From Onthophagus taurus (lineage: Eukaryota > Arthropoda > Insecta > Coleoptera > Scarabaeidae): 64,000 nt of DNA. Shown here one piece after another: positions 11,421 through 22,793 of this stretch (positions are counted from its first letter, which is position 1; each line of letters begins with the position of its first letter). The DNA is taken from the NCBI RefSeq assembly GCF_036711975.1, contig NC_091976.1, positions 9,362,001 through 9,426,000 of the forward strand, given 5' to 3'. Both the position numbers and the translations under genes were made by a program. The notes below the pieces were generated by a model. It ran no database searches and was not told the DNA's origin. It was given only the letters and a program-made list of their open reading frames with translations.

Positions 11421-12104
11421 TATGAGTTAAAATTGATATAATTCATGTTACCAGTGGAGAAATGAATGGTCAAGAGAAAGCAAAAGTTTCAATGTACTTT
11501 AACTGGTTGAATAAATTTTATTTATAATTCGTCTGACTAGTTTCGCCTTACAGGCATCTTCAGAGACTCTACAGTGAAAAATATTTGTTTTACAATATTG
11601 TATTAATCCAAACTTAAACTATTCAAAAGTTAACAATAATGAATGAATTTTAATATTAATTACTTACACGTTAAAAGTTACATCCAGCTCTTCAAAAAAT
11701 ATTTATAAGATTGACAGATTATGTTGAAAAACATTTTATAATTCCGAAATATATTACAAATATCATTTAAACTTTAGATTTATAAAGACGAACACGTTAC
11801 AAATTAAAAATGGTTGAACTACGTCGTTGTTAAAAATGAAATGAAAACTCAACAAGCAAGTTATGCGAAACAAGAAAAATTCTTGTATCAGCCAAAGTAG
11901 TATATTGTAGAAAGAGATATGGTTAGGTTTGAAATTTTGAAACTTGCAAGTAGGAAATTGTATTAAAAAATTGAAAAATGAATTATATGAAAAGTGAAAT
12001 GTGAATTGAATTTTAAGCTTTAAACTTGTATGTTATGAAACATTATAAAAGCATTGTTATCAATGTACTGAGTATTTGTATGAATTGTCATGAAAAGAAA
12101 AAAA
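11421..12104 (-). mobile_element. 684-bp insertion with hammerhead motif, no reverse transcriptase
   Basis: Flanked by the 9-bp direct repeat ATTCATAAG (11412-11420 and 12105-12113). Copy 2 of the host repeat has a single uninterrupted copy of this site. The right end has an A-rich run. A hammerhead-like motif lies on the minus strand about 110 bp from the left end. No RT or other protein is encoded, so it would depend on another element, perhaps a PLE. Confidence 0.6.
11531..11567 (-). ncRNA. Hammerhead-like ribozyme motif D
   Basis: On the minus strand: stem I GUCU/AGAC, core CUGAAGA, stem II GCC/GGC with loop UGUAA, GAAAC, helix III AC-UA-GU and cleavage triplet GUC. All catalytic-core bases match the consensus. 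One unpaired U precedes stem II, as in the other copies in this window. Confidence 0.65.
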
Positions 12105-12518
12105 ATTCATAAGTAGTTTAACTTTGCCTTCTATAAATATACACCTCTATATTATGTATATACATAATGGGCACCAGTATTATAGAATATTGCGGCTCCA
12201 TTATTTCGATACGGTTTTACCCTGCGTGAGTAAAGTTCTAGAAGGAAATATACCCTTCAATACGCTAAAAGCTTTCTAATGCTGATGTGCCTAGTAAAAG
12301 GTAATTTTCCGTCTATAACAAGGTTTAAATTAATACAATTTCGGCGCGAGCAACTTGTTCGCTAGGAACTTTTATGAATACCGGTCGCTCCGCAGCACAT
12401 ATCCGCTACGATCTACAAAGCGATGAAAACCAGATAAAATTTTTTTACACTTAACTTATTTTACTGCAATATCTCATTTTGTTTTTAACGCATGATTTTT
12501 TATTTATTTAATTGTTTT

Positions 12519-12621
12519 TGTAGCGTACACAGCCTACCTTCATATAGAAATTATAACTTATTATTATTAAAATCTTTGTAAATTCGTTGTAATATTTATT
12601 AAAATTACTACAACTCTTTAT
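12519..12621 (+). repeat. CsRn1-type gypsy 5' LTR (internally shortened)
   Basis: Begins TGTAGCGTACACAGCCTACC and ends ACTACAACTCTTTAT. It is about 80 bp shorter than the 3' LTR, so it carries an internal deletion. Confidence 0.8.
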
Positions 12622-12640
12622 TGGTGACCCTGAACGAAGT
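12622..12640 (+). promoter_or_regulatory. Primer-binding site, probably tRNA-Trp
   Basis: TGGTGACCCTGAACG directly after the LTR is close to the complement of the tRNA-Trp 3' end (TGGTGACCCCGAC). Confidence 0.6.
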
Positions 12641-13040
12641 TTTTTGAACCTGCAGCAAAAACCAACCTGAGTCCAACCCTATAACCCGACCGTTAACAAC
12701 CACATCACTCCAGACAACAGCATAACAACAGCCCAGTTGTCCCAGACCCCTTCCAGTTGCCCCAATCAAGTTATCCCAATCCCTTCGCTGCTACTACTGC
12801 GTTTGAAAACTGCTTTGCAGCCCCTACTAGCGACCCGTTATATTTTTCCTTTGGATTTGTGAAGGACGGTTTGTGTAAGGCTTTAGTTATTCTTTCTTAA
12901 CTAAGATAATTTAAACAAAAAAGCAGCGAATTACATTCTATATTCTTTATCAATTGTCATATTTGACATCCAACAGTTTTATTTTCATTATTAATATAAT
13001 TTTTTACAATGGTGGATGCTACTATCGGCGACAATTTTGA

Positions 13041-14000
13041 ATGAACATTACTACGAAATTTACTTTATCGCCTTTTTGGACTTCAAATCCAGCAGTGTGG
13101 TTTACGATTATTGAATCACAATTCGTTTTGTCACGGCTGCAAAACGATAAAACAAAATATCATTTAGTTCTAACTCATCTACCAAACGATGTCATCACAT
13201 TAATTTTAGGCGTTATTCAAAATCCCCCGGTAGATAATTTGTATTTGTCATTCAAAAAAATTTTGATTGACAGACTTTCTTTGAGTGAAGAAAGACGTCT
13301 CGATAACTTACTGTCAAATTCTCAAATGGGTGATCAAAAGCTGTCAGAATTTTATAGATCAATGTTGGCTACTGCCGGCGGTTCACAGGTAGTCAGCAGA
13401 GAATTGCTATTGAGGCTTTGGCAAAAAAGAATTCCGAAGGTGATATCAGTTGCTTTGTTATCTTCTGGCAAAAATGATGTTGCTGACCTTTTGTCAATTG
13501 CGGACAAAATATGGAAAGCTCTGCAACTTTCACCCAATCCAAGTTACATTCCCGAAATTCATAAAATTTCGTCTAATTCCTCTCTCGCGACTCGTTCCCA
13601 AGCATCTCTTCCAAGATATAACAGCATCTCTTCAAAACCTTTTAGTCACTATTCAAGCCTTATCCCAACGACTTTCGTCTCTAGAGGATAAAATGTCTTT
13701 AGTAAATTTCAAACGTGATGACAATAATATACCCCCCCAATGCTGTCGTAGTTGCCATCACTCCAGAAGTAGATCGCGCTCCTCATCCCAATATTCGTGT
13801 GGTAGGTCAAATTCCTCTGCGCCTTCTAATATATGTTGGTATCACCATAAATTCGCTGATAGGGCGGAGAAATGCCAAGGATCTTGGTGTAAATTTTTCA
13901 CATCGTTCAACAATAAAACAAATAATTTGTCCCACCAAAAAAAACTAATACCCAGTTTCAATAGAAAACCATCTTTTTCCAAATTCAAAATTTCGCCAAA
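13041..14000 (+). pseudogene. gag: CsRn1-type gypsy gag
   Basis: The frame 13041-13691 begins with 'PFWTSNPAVWFTIIESQFVL', a typical capsid start for this clade (Phe/Trp-rich, 'P..W....E..F'). It continues through 'KYHLVLTHLP', 'RLSLSEERRLDNLL' and 'LRLWQKRIP', then runs on in a second frame (13450-14070), where Ser/Arg-rich sequence and 'ICWYHHKFADRAEKCQ' form the single zinc-finger-like C-H-C cluster seen near the Gag C-terminus of CsRn1 elements. At least two frame changes separate the parts. Gag would form the virus-like particle. It lies between the primer-binding site and protease. Confidence 0.75.
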
Positions 14001-14400
14001 ATGGCAATCCCAATTTTCGATCAATCCTACAAGTTCGCGTCTTTTCATTTTCGACAACCAAAAAATCTAAATTTTTTAATTGACACTGGAGCCGATGTTT
14101 CTGTATTACCTTTTAAATTTTATTCAAATCGAAAACAAGATACCATCTCTTTGCTTTCCGCTGCCAATGGTACAATAATTAAAACCTACGGCAAAAAACA
14201 ACTAACAGTTTCATTAAATCTAAGAAGGAATTTTCCTTTCATTTTTACCATCGCCAATGTTAAAAACCCAATCATTGGCGCTGATTTCCTTCATAAATTC
14301 AATCTTTTAGTTGATATTGTATTGGTACTGATTATGGAAGAAATATATATATCGATGAATTAAAGTTCTTCTCAGGGTTCAATTGTGGATTTAGTTCAAA
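14001..14400 (+). pseudogene. pol: CsRn1-type gypsy aspartic protease
   Basis: The protease active site D-T-G-A-D-V-S-V-L-P is followed by 'LLSAANGTIIKTYGKKQL' and 'PIIGADFLHKFNLLVDI', the standard flap and C-terminal motifs of Ty3/gypsy proteases in the CsRn1 clade. A frameshift near 14325 ends the open frame at 14363, although related sequence continues to about 14400. The LINE insertion starts immediately downstream, separating protease from reverse transcriptase. The enzyme would process the Gag-Pol polyprotein; no intact Gag-Pol can be made here. Confidence 0.85.
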
Positions 14401-14417
14401 AGACCAACTTAATTTTT

Positions 14418-14419
14418 AA

Positions 14420-14450
<31 letters not shown>

Positions 14451-14451
14451 T
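14418..14451. repeat. (AAT)n microsatellite, LINE tail
   Basis: About ten AAT repeats ending in TTTATTGATCA; a simple-repeat 3' tail as many LINEs have. Confidence 0.85.
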
Positions 14452-14915
14452 TTATTGATCACAATGTACTACACTTCAGAATAAACAACTAAAATTGGTT
14501 TCCAATAAACAACTGATCAATCTTATGGTGAGATTCAATATATATTGTTCTTCCACCTCACCATAAAGTATATAAAGAGAAAAAAAAACAGTATAGCGTG
14601 TTAAATATAAAAAAAAAGAATCGCGACAACGGTATAAAGCTATAAACAAAACAAGAGTTTTAACTACTAAGTTTTAACATATAATACTTAGGTGAATACT
14701 ACCAAAGGCCACAACAAGTCGTTATCGATACCATGTCAGTACTCAAAAGGGTTCCCCAGAAATTAAGAACAAATTTAGGTAGAACAAAAAGATTACAAAA
14801 ACATTCAAACGCAAAAGCAAGATCTGTGACTATTAAGAGATTTACAGGTATTGCGAACACTGCTGCCCAAACAGAAAATCAGCATATGGTAAACAGAAAA
14901 TCAGCATATGGTATA

Positions 14916-16565
14916 TCAGCATAAAATCAGGTATGGTAGTATGTCATTCTCCTCCACAAAGGAGACCATTTGTTCATAAAGAATTTTTTCTGCAACCTTT
15001 GCTAATACTGGCAGAATACTAATGGGTCTCAGGTCGCTAAGTACCGTAGGTTTAGAGATTTTGGAAAGCGGTTTTATTACGGCTTTCTTCCATGTCATTG
15101 GAAAAACACATGTTTCGATGCACGCATTTATAGTATCGCGAATATAAGGTAATATATGTGGACAGCACAATTTTAAGCATTTCATATTGAGACGATCATG
15201 ACCAAGCGCATTGCTCTTAATTGAATTAATTGCACGCTCCACATCCATATCCTCCACCACGCGAAAGCCAAAAGACAAGTTATTCCGTTTGTTGGAATTA
15301 TAAAAGTTGACCAGTTCTAAGTCAGGAACACCTCCCCCCGATACCGCTGCAATAAAGTAATTATTGATATCATTGGGTGACCCAAGGTGAGGTAGAACTG
15401 ACATGTTTTTTCTTTTAAATATTCCCGTATTTCGCAGTGCTTTCCAACAATCATTTGTGATGTTCAATTGCGACTCAAAATATGCCCTGCGCTCATGAAT
15501 AATCGAGGTATTAACTAAATTACGTGCCGATTTGTAATATTCCCACTTCGCTTCTGATCTGTTATTACGGTAGTTATTGTACGCCTTGTCGCGCAGTTTT
15601 TGCATATGCTTTATTGTATCTGTGATCCACGGGCACGGGGTACGTGACTTCTTGATTAATTTAAGGGGAACATGTACGTCAAGAACGGCCAAAACGAGCT
15701 GAGTTAAAAAGTCGGCTTTGATGTTTGCGTTGTCTAAATCGAAAATATGGAAGAATGGCATTCGATACAGGTCCATCAAAAATGAATCATAATCCAGATC
15801 TCGATATGACCTAGTTACAAAATGGGGATCAGGTTCGGTGTTGGTAGTAATTCTCAGTTTACAAAAAACCATATCATGATCTGACATACCATGCACCTCA
15901 TACACACCGCTGTCCTCCACTAAATTAGTATTAGAAATAAATATTAAATCCAATAAAGTAGCAGACCGCGCTGCACTTCGTGTAGGGTCAACAATTAGCT
16001 GCTTCAAATCAAAGGGTTCCACCATGTCCATTAATGCGGTGGTTGAAACATGATTACATTTCAAAATATCAATATTTAAGTCACCAGTTAAGATGACTGT
16101 ATCCGCCATTGGAAATAAATTTGAGAGTGTGGATTCTAATTCATTCAGAAAAACCCTATAGTTCAAATTCGGTGGTCTATAAACTGTACCGACGGCAAAA
16201 CTAATACCCCGTGCTCGGAAGGAAACCCACAGCTGCTCAATTTCATCTGACGTATCAAGGACTCTCGATTTTATATTTTGTTTAATGTATGCCGCCACCC
16301 CTCCTCCTCTACCATTTCTATCCCTTCGGATTAAAGTGTAGACATCAATAGTAATATCAATCGACGGAATCGCGTCTGACAACCACGTTTCACTTAACAT
16401 AAATATATCGTAACGTAAATTATATATAAGGGATTTGAAGTCATTAAAACAGGGAAGCAGTGCTCTTACATTTAAATGGCCAACCGAAAACATGATATCA
16501 AGGAAGCCCCTCGAATAACCGGCAATCGACAACAAGAGAGTGAGAACCCAATTGGTAGTACCCAC
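14916..16565 (-). pseudogene. LINE ORF2: AP-endonuclease and truncated reverse transcriptase
   Basis: A 549-residue intact frame. Residues about 27-250 are an apurinic/apyrimidinic-type endonuclease: 'GHLNVRAL' (catalytic Asn), 'LSETWL' (Glu), 'VGTVYRPPN', 'LTGDLNIDIL' (Asp-x-Asn) and 'GMSDHDMV' (Ser-Asp-His). The linker 'SRTPCPWITDTIKHMQKLRDKAY' is usual in CR1/Jockey-group ORF2. RT begins near residue 480 ('WKKAVIKPLSK', 'LRPISILPVLAKVAEKILYEQ') and is cut off after RT block 1, so the Y-x-D-D site is absent. The endonuclease would nick target DNA; this copy cannot reverse transcribe. Confidence 0.9.
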
Positions 16566-16632
16566 AATAAAAAACTAAAAATAATATTCTATTATAACTG
16601 TAAATATATAACTGTAAATAATAACTGAATAA

Positions 16633-17097
16633 ATAGGGCCGTTAACGTCAATCGATTAGAAAGACCGTCTTTCAAAAAATCGATTATGTAAATTAAATTA
16701 GACGGATTAGTAACGTTTTCACGTTCGAAAATTGTTTAATTTTTGCAATAATTAATGTGAAACTTTAAAATTCCCCACCCCTGATTCTTTGTGACGTTTT
16801 AAGTAAGAAGAAAGAAATCACAGACGTGATTTCTCTGCCGTTTTCTTCTGTTTTCGTCTAGCGCATAAGATTCGTAGCATTGTCTCTCTCCAGGAATTTT
16901 ATTGATTTTTATATGCTCCAATCATACGCTCAAATTTGAGTGACGCGCTACTGAATTCGCGGCCTGTAATTTCAAACTTTATTATTTTTTTTTTGGAAAA
17001 ACTAAGCCTCAGAATCAAAAATTAAAAAATATGGGGTCAATCAATTTTAAAAAACTTTCGAATGAGCCAATAAAAAAAAAATAGTTAACGGCCCTAT
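16633..17097. mobile_element. MITE with TAGGGCCGTTAAC ends
   Basis: TAGGGCCGTTAAC (from 16634) and its inverse GTTAACGGCCCTA (to 17096) bound a 465-bp non-coding element. Related copies lie at 41956-42231 (inverted, one end missing) and 23770-23878 (one end only). Shared internal blocks include AGCCTCAGAATCAAAAATTA and GAATTCGCGGCCTGTAATTTC (split here because of length limits). Confidence 0.8.
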
Positions 17098-17990
17098 TGT
17101 TTAATTATTAATACGGGCTTAAATTTTATATCATGTGATGTTGTTAACTCGGACTGAATATTCTAAATCAAAATTAGATTCTCAAAAAATTTAATTTGTT
17201 AATGAACCAAAAAAAAATGAATTAAAGACTTATCTTAATTAGAATTTGTTTCTCCTTCAAACAATGGTTACTATGGACGCCTTTTATATCTCAACTTAAA
17301 TCCTTGGTGATTTCACACGTTGGCGCTAGGTGTTCAATTCCAAATCGGTCGTATTAATTTTATTCTTCCTTTTTGTATCCTGATTATTGTCTCAGTTAAT
17401 GTTTTAAAGGTTCACGAATTTTTAATACACTTGATTAAATTAGTCTTTTTTTTTAAGTTCTAGTTTTTTTTTTATATTTAAACTCACATTAAGATATTTC
17501 TTCTTCTCCTTCACTCGGGTTATGTTCTTGTTTTTAGTCTCTTTTCATTGTCGAATGCGTTAACAACAAAACGATGCTTTGTCTTCAACGTTTCAACTCT
17601 GATTGTTTGTTATTTTTTTAAGCGTCGGTTCTTCAATTTTTTTATCAAAATGCATAGCGACTAAGTTCTGGCAATCTTAGATTATTCCAAAAATAATTCA
17701 AATTTATTTTTACAAGATACGTCAAAAGATAATTTATGTAGAATTTCGGAATGACAAACAATGTCAATCAAAATATTTTAAATATGTTTTCCTTTTTGTT
17801 TTTCCAAAAATGATGGTTATCGATGATATTGTATCGATTTGTTGTTTAAATTTCTTCAATTTCAGGAACAATATGGTTTTAAATAAGTCTTTATCATTAT
17901 CGGTAAATTTTGAAAATAAGATTTTGGAATGGATATGGATCAGATATTCGTATCAGTCTGAATTACTACAATAATAAAAACAAGCGATTA
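17098..17990. other. No gene recognised (within gypsy element)
   Basis: Lies where the N-terminal half of the gypsy RT should be. The sequence is T-rich with no open frame of note; it is probably a further insertion or a deletion/replacement. Ends not found. Confidence 0.4.
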
Positions 17991-18512
17991 GTTGATTCAA
18001 CAACAAAATTATTTTCAATCGGTTCCCTTACCACATATTCAAGATTTTAACCTCCATTTACATGGATGTAAAAATTTTTCAAAAATAGACTTGGTGAGGG
18101 CTTATCATCAGACACCTATAGAAGAAGAAGACATCCCCAAAACCGCAATAACAACACCTTTCGGTTTCGATTTATTAACGAAGTGCTTTCTGGGCTGCAT
18201 TTCCTCTTTGTTTACCTAGACGACATCCTCGTTGCCAGTAAAAGCGAGGAAGAGCATTACAAACATTTAGAACAATCAACCTTCGAAATGTGTATTTGGT
18301 GTAACTTCTCTAAAACTAACTCTAAATTTTCTAAGTCATCAAATTTCTGCCGAAGGAATCCGACCTTCTCAGTCCAGGATTACCGCAATTTCGGAATTTC
18401 CAACTCCAACAACATTGAAACAATTGCAAAGGTTCCTAACATTTCCAACATTTTGGGTCCTCTACATTTCTGTATTTATCGAATACCCTATATTCCAAAA
18501 AACAGAAATTAA
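17991..18512 (+). pseudogene. pol: CsRn1-type gypsy reverse transcriptase, fragmentary
   Basis: '[20 protein letters not shown]' and '[20 protein letters not shown]' followed by 'AITTPFGF' are RT blocks 2-4 of the CsRn1 clade. The frame then shifts, and the catalytic Y-L-D-D with 'ILVASKSEEEHYKHL' appears in the next frame (18183 onward). Sequence between FGF and the YLDD block is partly deleted. More shifts follow before the thumb ('LQRFLTFPTFW'). The N-terminal half of RT is missing, being replaced or displaced by the inserts upstream. Confidence 0.85.
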
Positions 18513-19350
18513 TATCAACTTGGTCGACATTTCTTTTACAACATCTAAAAATGAACTAGCTAAATCTGCCATCCTTGTTCATCCATCACCCCAAGTTATG
18601 CTTTCTTTAACAACGGATGCCTCAAATAGTGCCATGGGAGCAGTTCTTGCTCAAACTTCAGACAACGAAACACGACCTTTAGCTTTCTTTTCTAAAAAAT
18701 TAACTCCAAGCCAGATTAATTATTCTACTTTTGACAGAAAACTTCTAGCAATTTATTCCGCGATAAAGTTCTTTAAACATTTTCTGCATGGAAATCAATT
18801 CGTTGTTTTCACTGATCACAAACCTTTAATTAATTCAATATTTTCAAAAACTCCTCGACAAATTCGTTATCTGAGTTATATCACCCAGTTCACATCTGAA
18901 CTTAAATATATTAAAGGAGATTCGAACGTTGTGGCAGATACTTTGTCACGCATCAATGTTGAATCCCTTAATTCCGATTATCCAGATTTAAAATCTATTA
19001 AAATTGCTCAAGACCAGGATATACAATTAAAGCACTTACTCGATAAACAATTTTCCAACAAACATTTACGCAATTTTCATTTATCTCAGCAAAAAATTGA
19101 AGAATCAGATTTTAAACTTTGGTGCGAAATATCTTCACCATTGCCAAGAATTTACGTGCCAGATAAATTTAGAAAAATCATTTACCAGAAATTTCACAAT
19201 ATTTCACATTCCGGAATACGTGCAACTGTTCATAACCTTAAATCCCGTTTCTATTGGCCACATATGCCAAAAGATATTCAGTGGTGGACAAAGACAAGGC
19301 TCGTTGGCATGGTAAGCCAACGAGCCAAAGTGAACAAATATACAAAATAA
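18415..19350 (+). pseudogene. pol: CsRn1-type gypsy RNase H and integrase N-terminus
   Basis: A 311-residue frame. Residues about 60-185 are RNase H: 'LTTDASNSAMGAVLAQ', 'RPLAFFSKKLTPSQINYS', 'FDRKLLAIYSAIKFF', 'FTDHKPLI', and 'NVVADTLSRI' at the end. Residues about 240-300 start integrase with the H-x-H part of the zinc finger ('HNISHSGIRATVHNLKSRFY', 'WP'). The frame is lost at the C-C half (19290-19350), where a perfect 11-bp palindrome (GGCTCGTTGGC) sits. These enzymes would complete cDNA synthesis and integration; this copy is defective. Confidence 0.9.
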
Positions 19351-19789
19351 CTTATCCAAAAAATCCCTATACCAAGTGGCAGATTTGATCACGTTCATAT
19401 CGACTTAGTTGGCCCTCTTACACCTTCTAAAGACTATACGTACTTACTCACTGCAATTGACCGGTTCACTCGCTGGCCAGAAGCTTTTCCGCTCAAAAAT
19501 ATCGCCGCTTCAACGATAGCCGATACTCTCTTTCGAAATTATTTCTCTAGGTTCGGAATACCTCACACCATCACGCATGACCAAGGTTGACAGTTTGAAT
19601 CTTCGTTATTTTTGAAGTTTAACAACATTTTAGGTACTCGCCAGATTCGCACATCCTCTTTCCATCCATAAAGTAATGGCATTTTGGAGAGATTCCATCG
19701 AACTCTCAAAACAGCCTTAATTGCCAAAGGTAGCAAGAGCAACTGGTATGACGATCTTGCCGTCGTTCTTTTAGACCTCAGATCTTCCC
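19351..19789 (+). pseudogene. pol: CsRn1-type gypsy integrase core, left of piggyBac insertion
   Basis: Translation gives the DDE integrase core: 'FDHVHIDLVGPL' (first Asp), 'AIDRFTRWPEAFPL', 'FSRFGIPHTITHD' (second Asp), then an in-frame TGA at 19587-19589, and 'GILERFHRTLKTALIAKG' with the catalytic Glu. Another stop lies just before the Ser-Asn-Gly motif (about 19668-19672). The sequence runs into 'LLDLRSSL' and is then cut by the piggyBac element at the TTAA (19790-19793). The coding sense resumes at 21759. Confidence 0.9.
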
Positions 19790-19793
19790 TTAA

Positions 19794-21754
19794 CCCTTAA
19801 AGGCTGGCGTATAAAATGCGCCAAACGAAAAAAAAGTATCACGGCAGCCGTGATTTTTAAGATGGGCGACAAGGAGTACACATCTAACCTATCCCCCACT
19901 TCCTCCCATCATATATCATCCGATCGTGAAGCGCTAGGGCTAGTCGATTTCCTAATTTCATTTATTATTGAACTACAGTTCTGTTTTGGCGCACTTTGTA
20001 CGCCGCTTGTGCTACAATGTCTAACCACGAAATTGTTCATCCAGAGCGGTTCCAATTAGTTTTACAAGAACTTACTAACGAACAAGAGGACAGTGACAAC
20101 AACAATGCATCGGATAATGATGGTGAGAAGTATATCGACGAAAGTGACCATCTACCAGACTCGGAAATTGACGCCAATGACGTTCACGAAGAAGACACCG
20201 ATGATTCACCGGACACCGATAGAATAATGAGAAAATAATGAATCTAATTATTTTATAAAAACTATTTACAAAACGAAGACTGTAAAAGGCCGAAAAATCA
20301 AGGAAGTTTCAGAAATTCACAAATGGAAGAAAACTCTGTACAAAAGTAAATTTTCAAAGATATCTCGTAAAAACATTTTACGCAATGTGGGGCCGTTTTC
20401 TAAAAATTGTGACGATGTGAATGACGAGATCTCAGTCGAGATTCTCCAAGATCATCAACACAGATATGATTGATATAATCGTGAAATATACAAATTCATA
20501 CATAAGAAGATTGAGACCGGAAGCCTTTGCCGGAAATAATAAACAAAACATAAGTGAAACAACGAGGGATGAAATGATGGCGTTTATAGGTATTCTATAC
20601 TTATTAGGGATCAAAAAGATGTCAAAAGTCTACTTCGGGAGGCCTAGATTAGTGATGGCACAGGAATAGAGATTTTACAAGGCATAATGGGAATAAATAG
20701 GTTCAAATTCCTCATAAGGTCCATTAGATTTGAAGATAAAAGCACAAGAAATGAACGAAAGAAAATCAATAAACTAGCTCCAGTAAGGGAGTTTTTCGAT
20801 TTGTTTGTTGAGAACTGTAAACAGTTCTATACGCCTAGTGAAGAGTTGACGATTGATGAAAAATTGGAGCCATATCGTGGTAGATGTTCATTCATCCAAT
20901 ATATACCGAGTAAGCCAGCCAAATATGACTTGAAAATTTTTGCGCTCACAGACACAAAAACATTTTATACGCTAGATCTCGAAATTAATTGTGGAACCCA
21001 GCCCGGCCTTTATCTTGTAAGAAACAGCGCTATAGATATAGTTGACCGTTTGATCTCCTCGTGGAAAGGAACAAACCGAAATTTGACAACCGATAATTGG
21101 TACACCAGTTTGCCATTAGCAAAGTTTCTTCTGAATAATGGTATAACCTTGGTTGGAACTTTAAGATCCAATAAGAAAGAAATACCTCTTGAATTCTTGC
21201 CTTCGAAGATCAGAGAAATAGGTAAGAAACTAAAAAAAACAAGTGTGTGGTTCTAATTAGCACTATGCACGATTATGCTGAAGTTGATGATATTTCAAGC
21301 AAACCAAATATTATTTTGAAATTCAATAAACATAAAGGTGGAGTAGATGTGGTGGATCAACTCTGCGCTAATTATACCGTTGCTAGAAAAACGCACAGAT
21401 GGCCATTCGCTATCAATTTCTTGCTGCTGAACATCGCTGGAATAAACGCGCAAGTGTTGCTTACAGCGCGTCATCTTAATACCTCGTCTCAGCTTCGCCG
21501 ATTTTTCTTGAAAACCCTCGCAATCTCTCTAATGAAACCTCATCTACAACATCGACAAATGATCAAATCTCTACCAGTTAATGCGAAAGCAATCATAAAA
21601 CGGTTGTTAACACAAAGAGAACCAGAAGTAACTAGTGATGAACGCAGGGGAAAGAAACGGGGGCAATGTACTTTATGTGGAAGGTCAAAAAAACAATTAC
21701 ACCACCGTAACATGGTCGGAATGTTGTCAGATATCTCACCCGTGCCTTTAAGGG
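19794..21754 (+). mobile_element. piggyBac-type element inserted in the gypsy integrase
   Basis: Ends are CCCTTAAAGGC (19794-19804) and its inverse GCCTTTAAGGG (21744-21754), 11 bp perfect, flanked by TTAA at 19790-19793 and 21755-21758. CCC ends with TTAA duplication are diagnostic of piggyBac. It interrupts gypsy integrase so that 'LRSSL' and 'LG..SSAELVYGQPLRLPG' flank it. Confidence 0.95.
20017..21754 (+). pseudogene. piggyBac transposase, frameshifted
   Basis: Pieces in three frames. An acidic N-terminus starts 'MSNHEIVHPERF' (about 20017). The middle part has 'PEAFAGNNKQNISETTRDEM' and 'MAFIGILYLLG'. The catalytic part has 'ALTDTKTFYTLDLEI' (first Asp), 'LTTDNWYTSLPLAKFLLNNG' (second Asp) and 'KHKGGVDVVDQL' (third Asp), then 'NFLLLNIAGINA'. 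A C-terminal cysteine-rich finger (CTLCGRSKKQLHHRN) follows. Frames change near 20240, 20400-20420, 20670-20690 and 21250. The enzyme normally excises and inserts precisely at TTAA; all three Asp positions are still visible, but the gene is broken. Confidence 0.9.
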
Positions 21755-21758
21755 TTAA

Positions 21759-22191
21759 GGAAGACCTTGGCGCTTGGCTGTTCCTCTGCCGAACTTGTTT
21801 ACGGCCAACCTCTCCGACTACCTGGTGGATTCTTTATAAAATCACAACATTCGTTAGAGACGGAACCCATTTTGCAGAATTTGCGTGAAACATTTTCAAA
21901 CCTACAACCAATCGAAACATCATTTCATTCACGAGACAAACCTTTTCTTCATAAAGATCTTTTTAAATCTGATTACGTTTTTATCAAAATTAAGGCATGC
22001 AACCTTCACTTACCCCTCGTTACGAAGGCCCTTTTAAAATTCTTAAAAGGCTTCGAACGACATTCACAATTTCAAAAAATAATAAGGTCTTACCTATAAA
22101 TATAAATCGTTTAAAACCCGCATTTTTACTTAATGACAAGTCAAATAACTGCCATAGTAACGACCACGGTGTGTTAACTCAGTACGTATAA
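21759..22191 (+). pseudogene. pol: CsRn1-type gypsy integrase C-terminal part, right of piggyBac
   Basis: Resumes integrase after the piggyBac target duplication: 'CSSAELVYGQPLRLPGGFF' is the conserved block that follows the DDE core. A chromodomain-like or GPY-type C-terminus ('LTPRYEGPFKILKRLRTTF', 'INRLKPAFL') appears in a second frame from 21997, so a frameshift lies near 21990. The end of Pol is at about 22140-22190. Confidence 0.85.
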
Positions 22192-22779
22192 AAAAAGACA
22201 GATATTTAATGGGTACCACGGACGGCTAGATGGCACTGTAAGCACAAATTGCTTAAAGTCCCTAGATTTACAAAGTACCGCGGTTTGCCGCCATTTTGAA
22301 AGTCAAGCGGGAACTTTAAAACTATGTCGTTCTATTGATGACATTACGCCAAAATTCCTTTCATTTTTTCTCGTGGTACTCTAAAGAGTCGAAAGTGTAT
22401 GCGTTTTGTTGCAGACAAAACGAAGTGAAAACAAAATTCAAATTTTCACCAGTCAACACGAAAATGATACCTTTACTGTTATCATTTTCATGTTGACTGG
22501 TGGAAGTTTGAAATCAATAATTAATAACCATTAACTGAATAAAAATACTCTTAAATTTCGCGCTTTATTAAAAGTAGTAGGTATCACAGACCACTAGAGG
22601 CGTTGAAATCAATTTGACCGAAAAAATAGTGGGGAGTAATGCTTCTATATATATATATTTATATTTATTTTTCTATGGTAACGACGCATTGTCTATCAAA
22701 AAACAATTGAAAGTTCACTTTAATTTTTCTTGCTAACTTATCTTTTATTTTCGTGCTTTTTACGTTTGGTTTTCTTGTG
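22192..22779. other. Non-coding segment between gypsy integrase and 3' LTR, with palindrome
   Basis: Contains a palindrome at about 22448-22502 (ACCAGTCAACA...TGTTGACTGGT arms of about 22 bp) and two direct blocks, GGTACCACGGACGGCTAGAT (22210) and GGTATCACAGACCACTAGAG (22580). Probably another small nested insertion; ends not established. An (AT)n run lies at 22648-22662. Confidence 0.45.
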
Positions 22780-22793
22780 AAAGGGGGAGTAAC
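22780..22793 (+). promoter_or_regulatory. CsRn1-type gypsy polypurine tract
   Basis: AAAGGGGGAG a few bases before the 3' LTR start TGTAG. Confidence 0.7.

Larger units (their letters stand above)
11110..12518 (+). repeat. Dispersed repeat, copy 1 left part (inverted relative to 42232-43400)
   Basis: Blocks at 11350-11411 and 12105-12518 match the reverse complement of 43320-43400 and 42540-42910, including TTCTAATGATGATGTGCC-like and GCGGCTCC blocks. The repeat continues at 22979-23230 beyond the gypsy insertion. Three insertions interrupt this copy. No protein-coding content was recognised. Confidence 0.75.
14417..16620 (-). mobile_element. CR1/Jockey-type LINE, RT mostly deleted, inserted in the gypsy element
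   Basis: Minus-strand element whose 3' end carries a TGATCAATAAATATT(ATT)n tail at 14417-14460. Its 5' side lies near 16,600. It separates the gypsy protease from its RT. Between the tail and the ORF end (14460-14915) is non-coding 3' sequence; most of the RT domain is missing. Confidence 0.75.

Noticed and set aside
22575..22605. CTCF-like site (CCACTAGAGGCG)
   Set aside because: Single short match inside a repetitive segment; insufficient without binding data.
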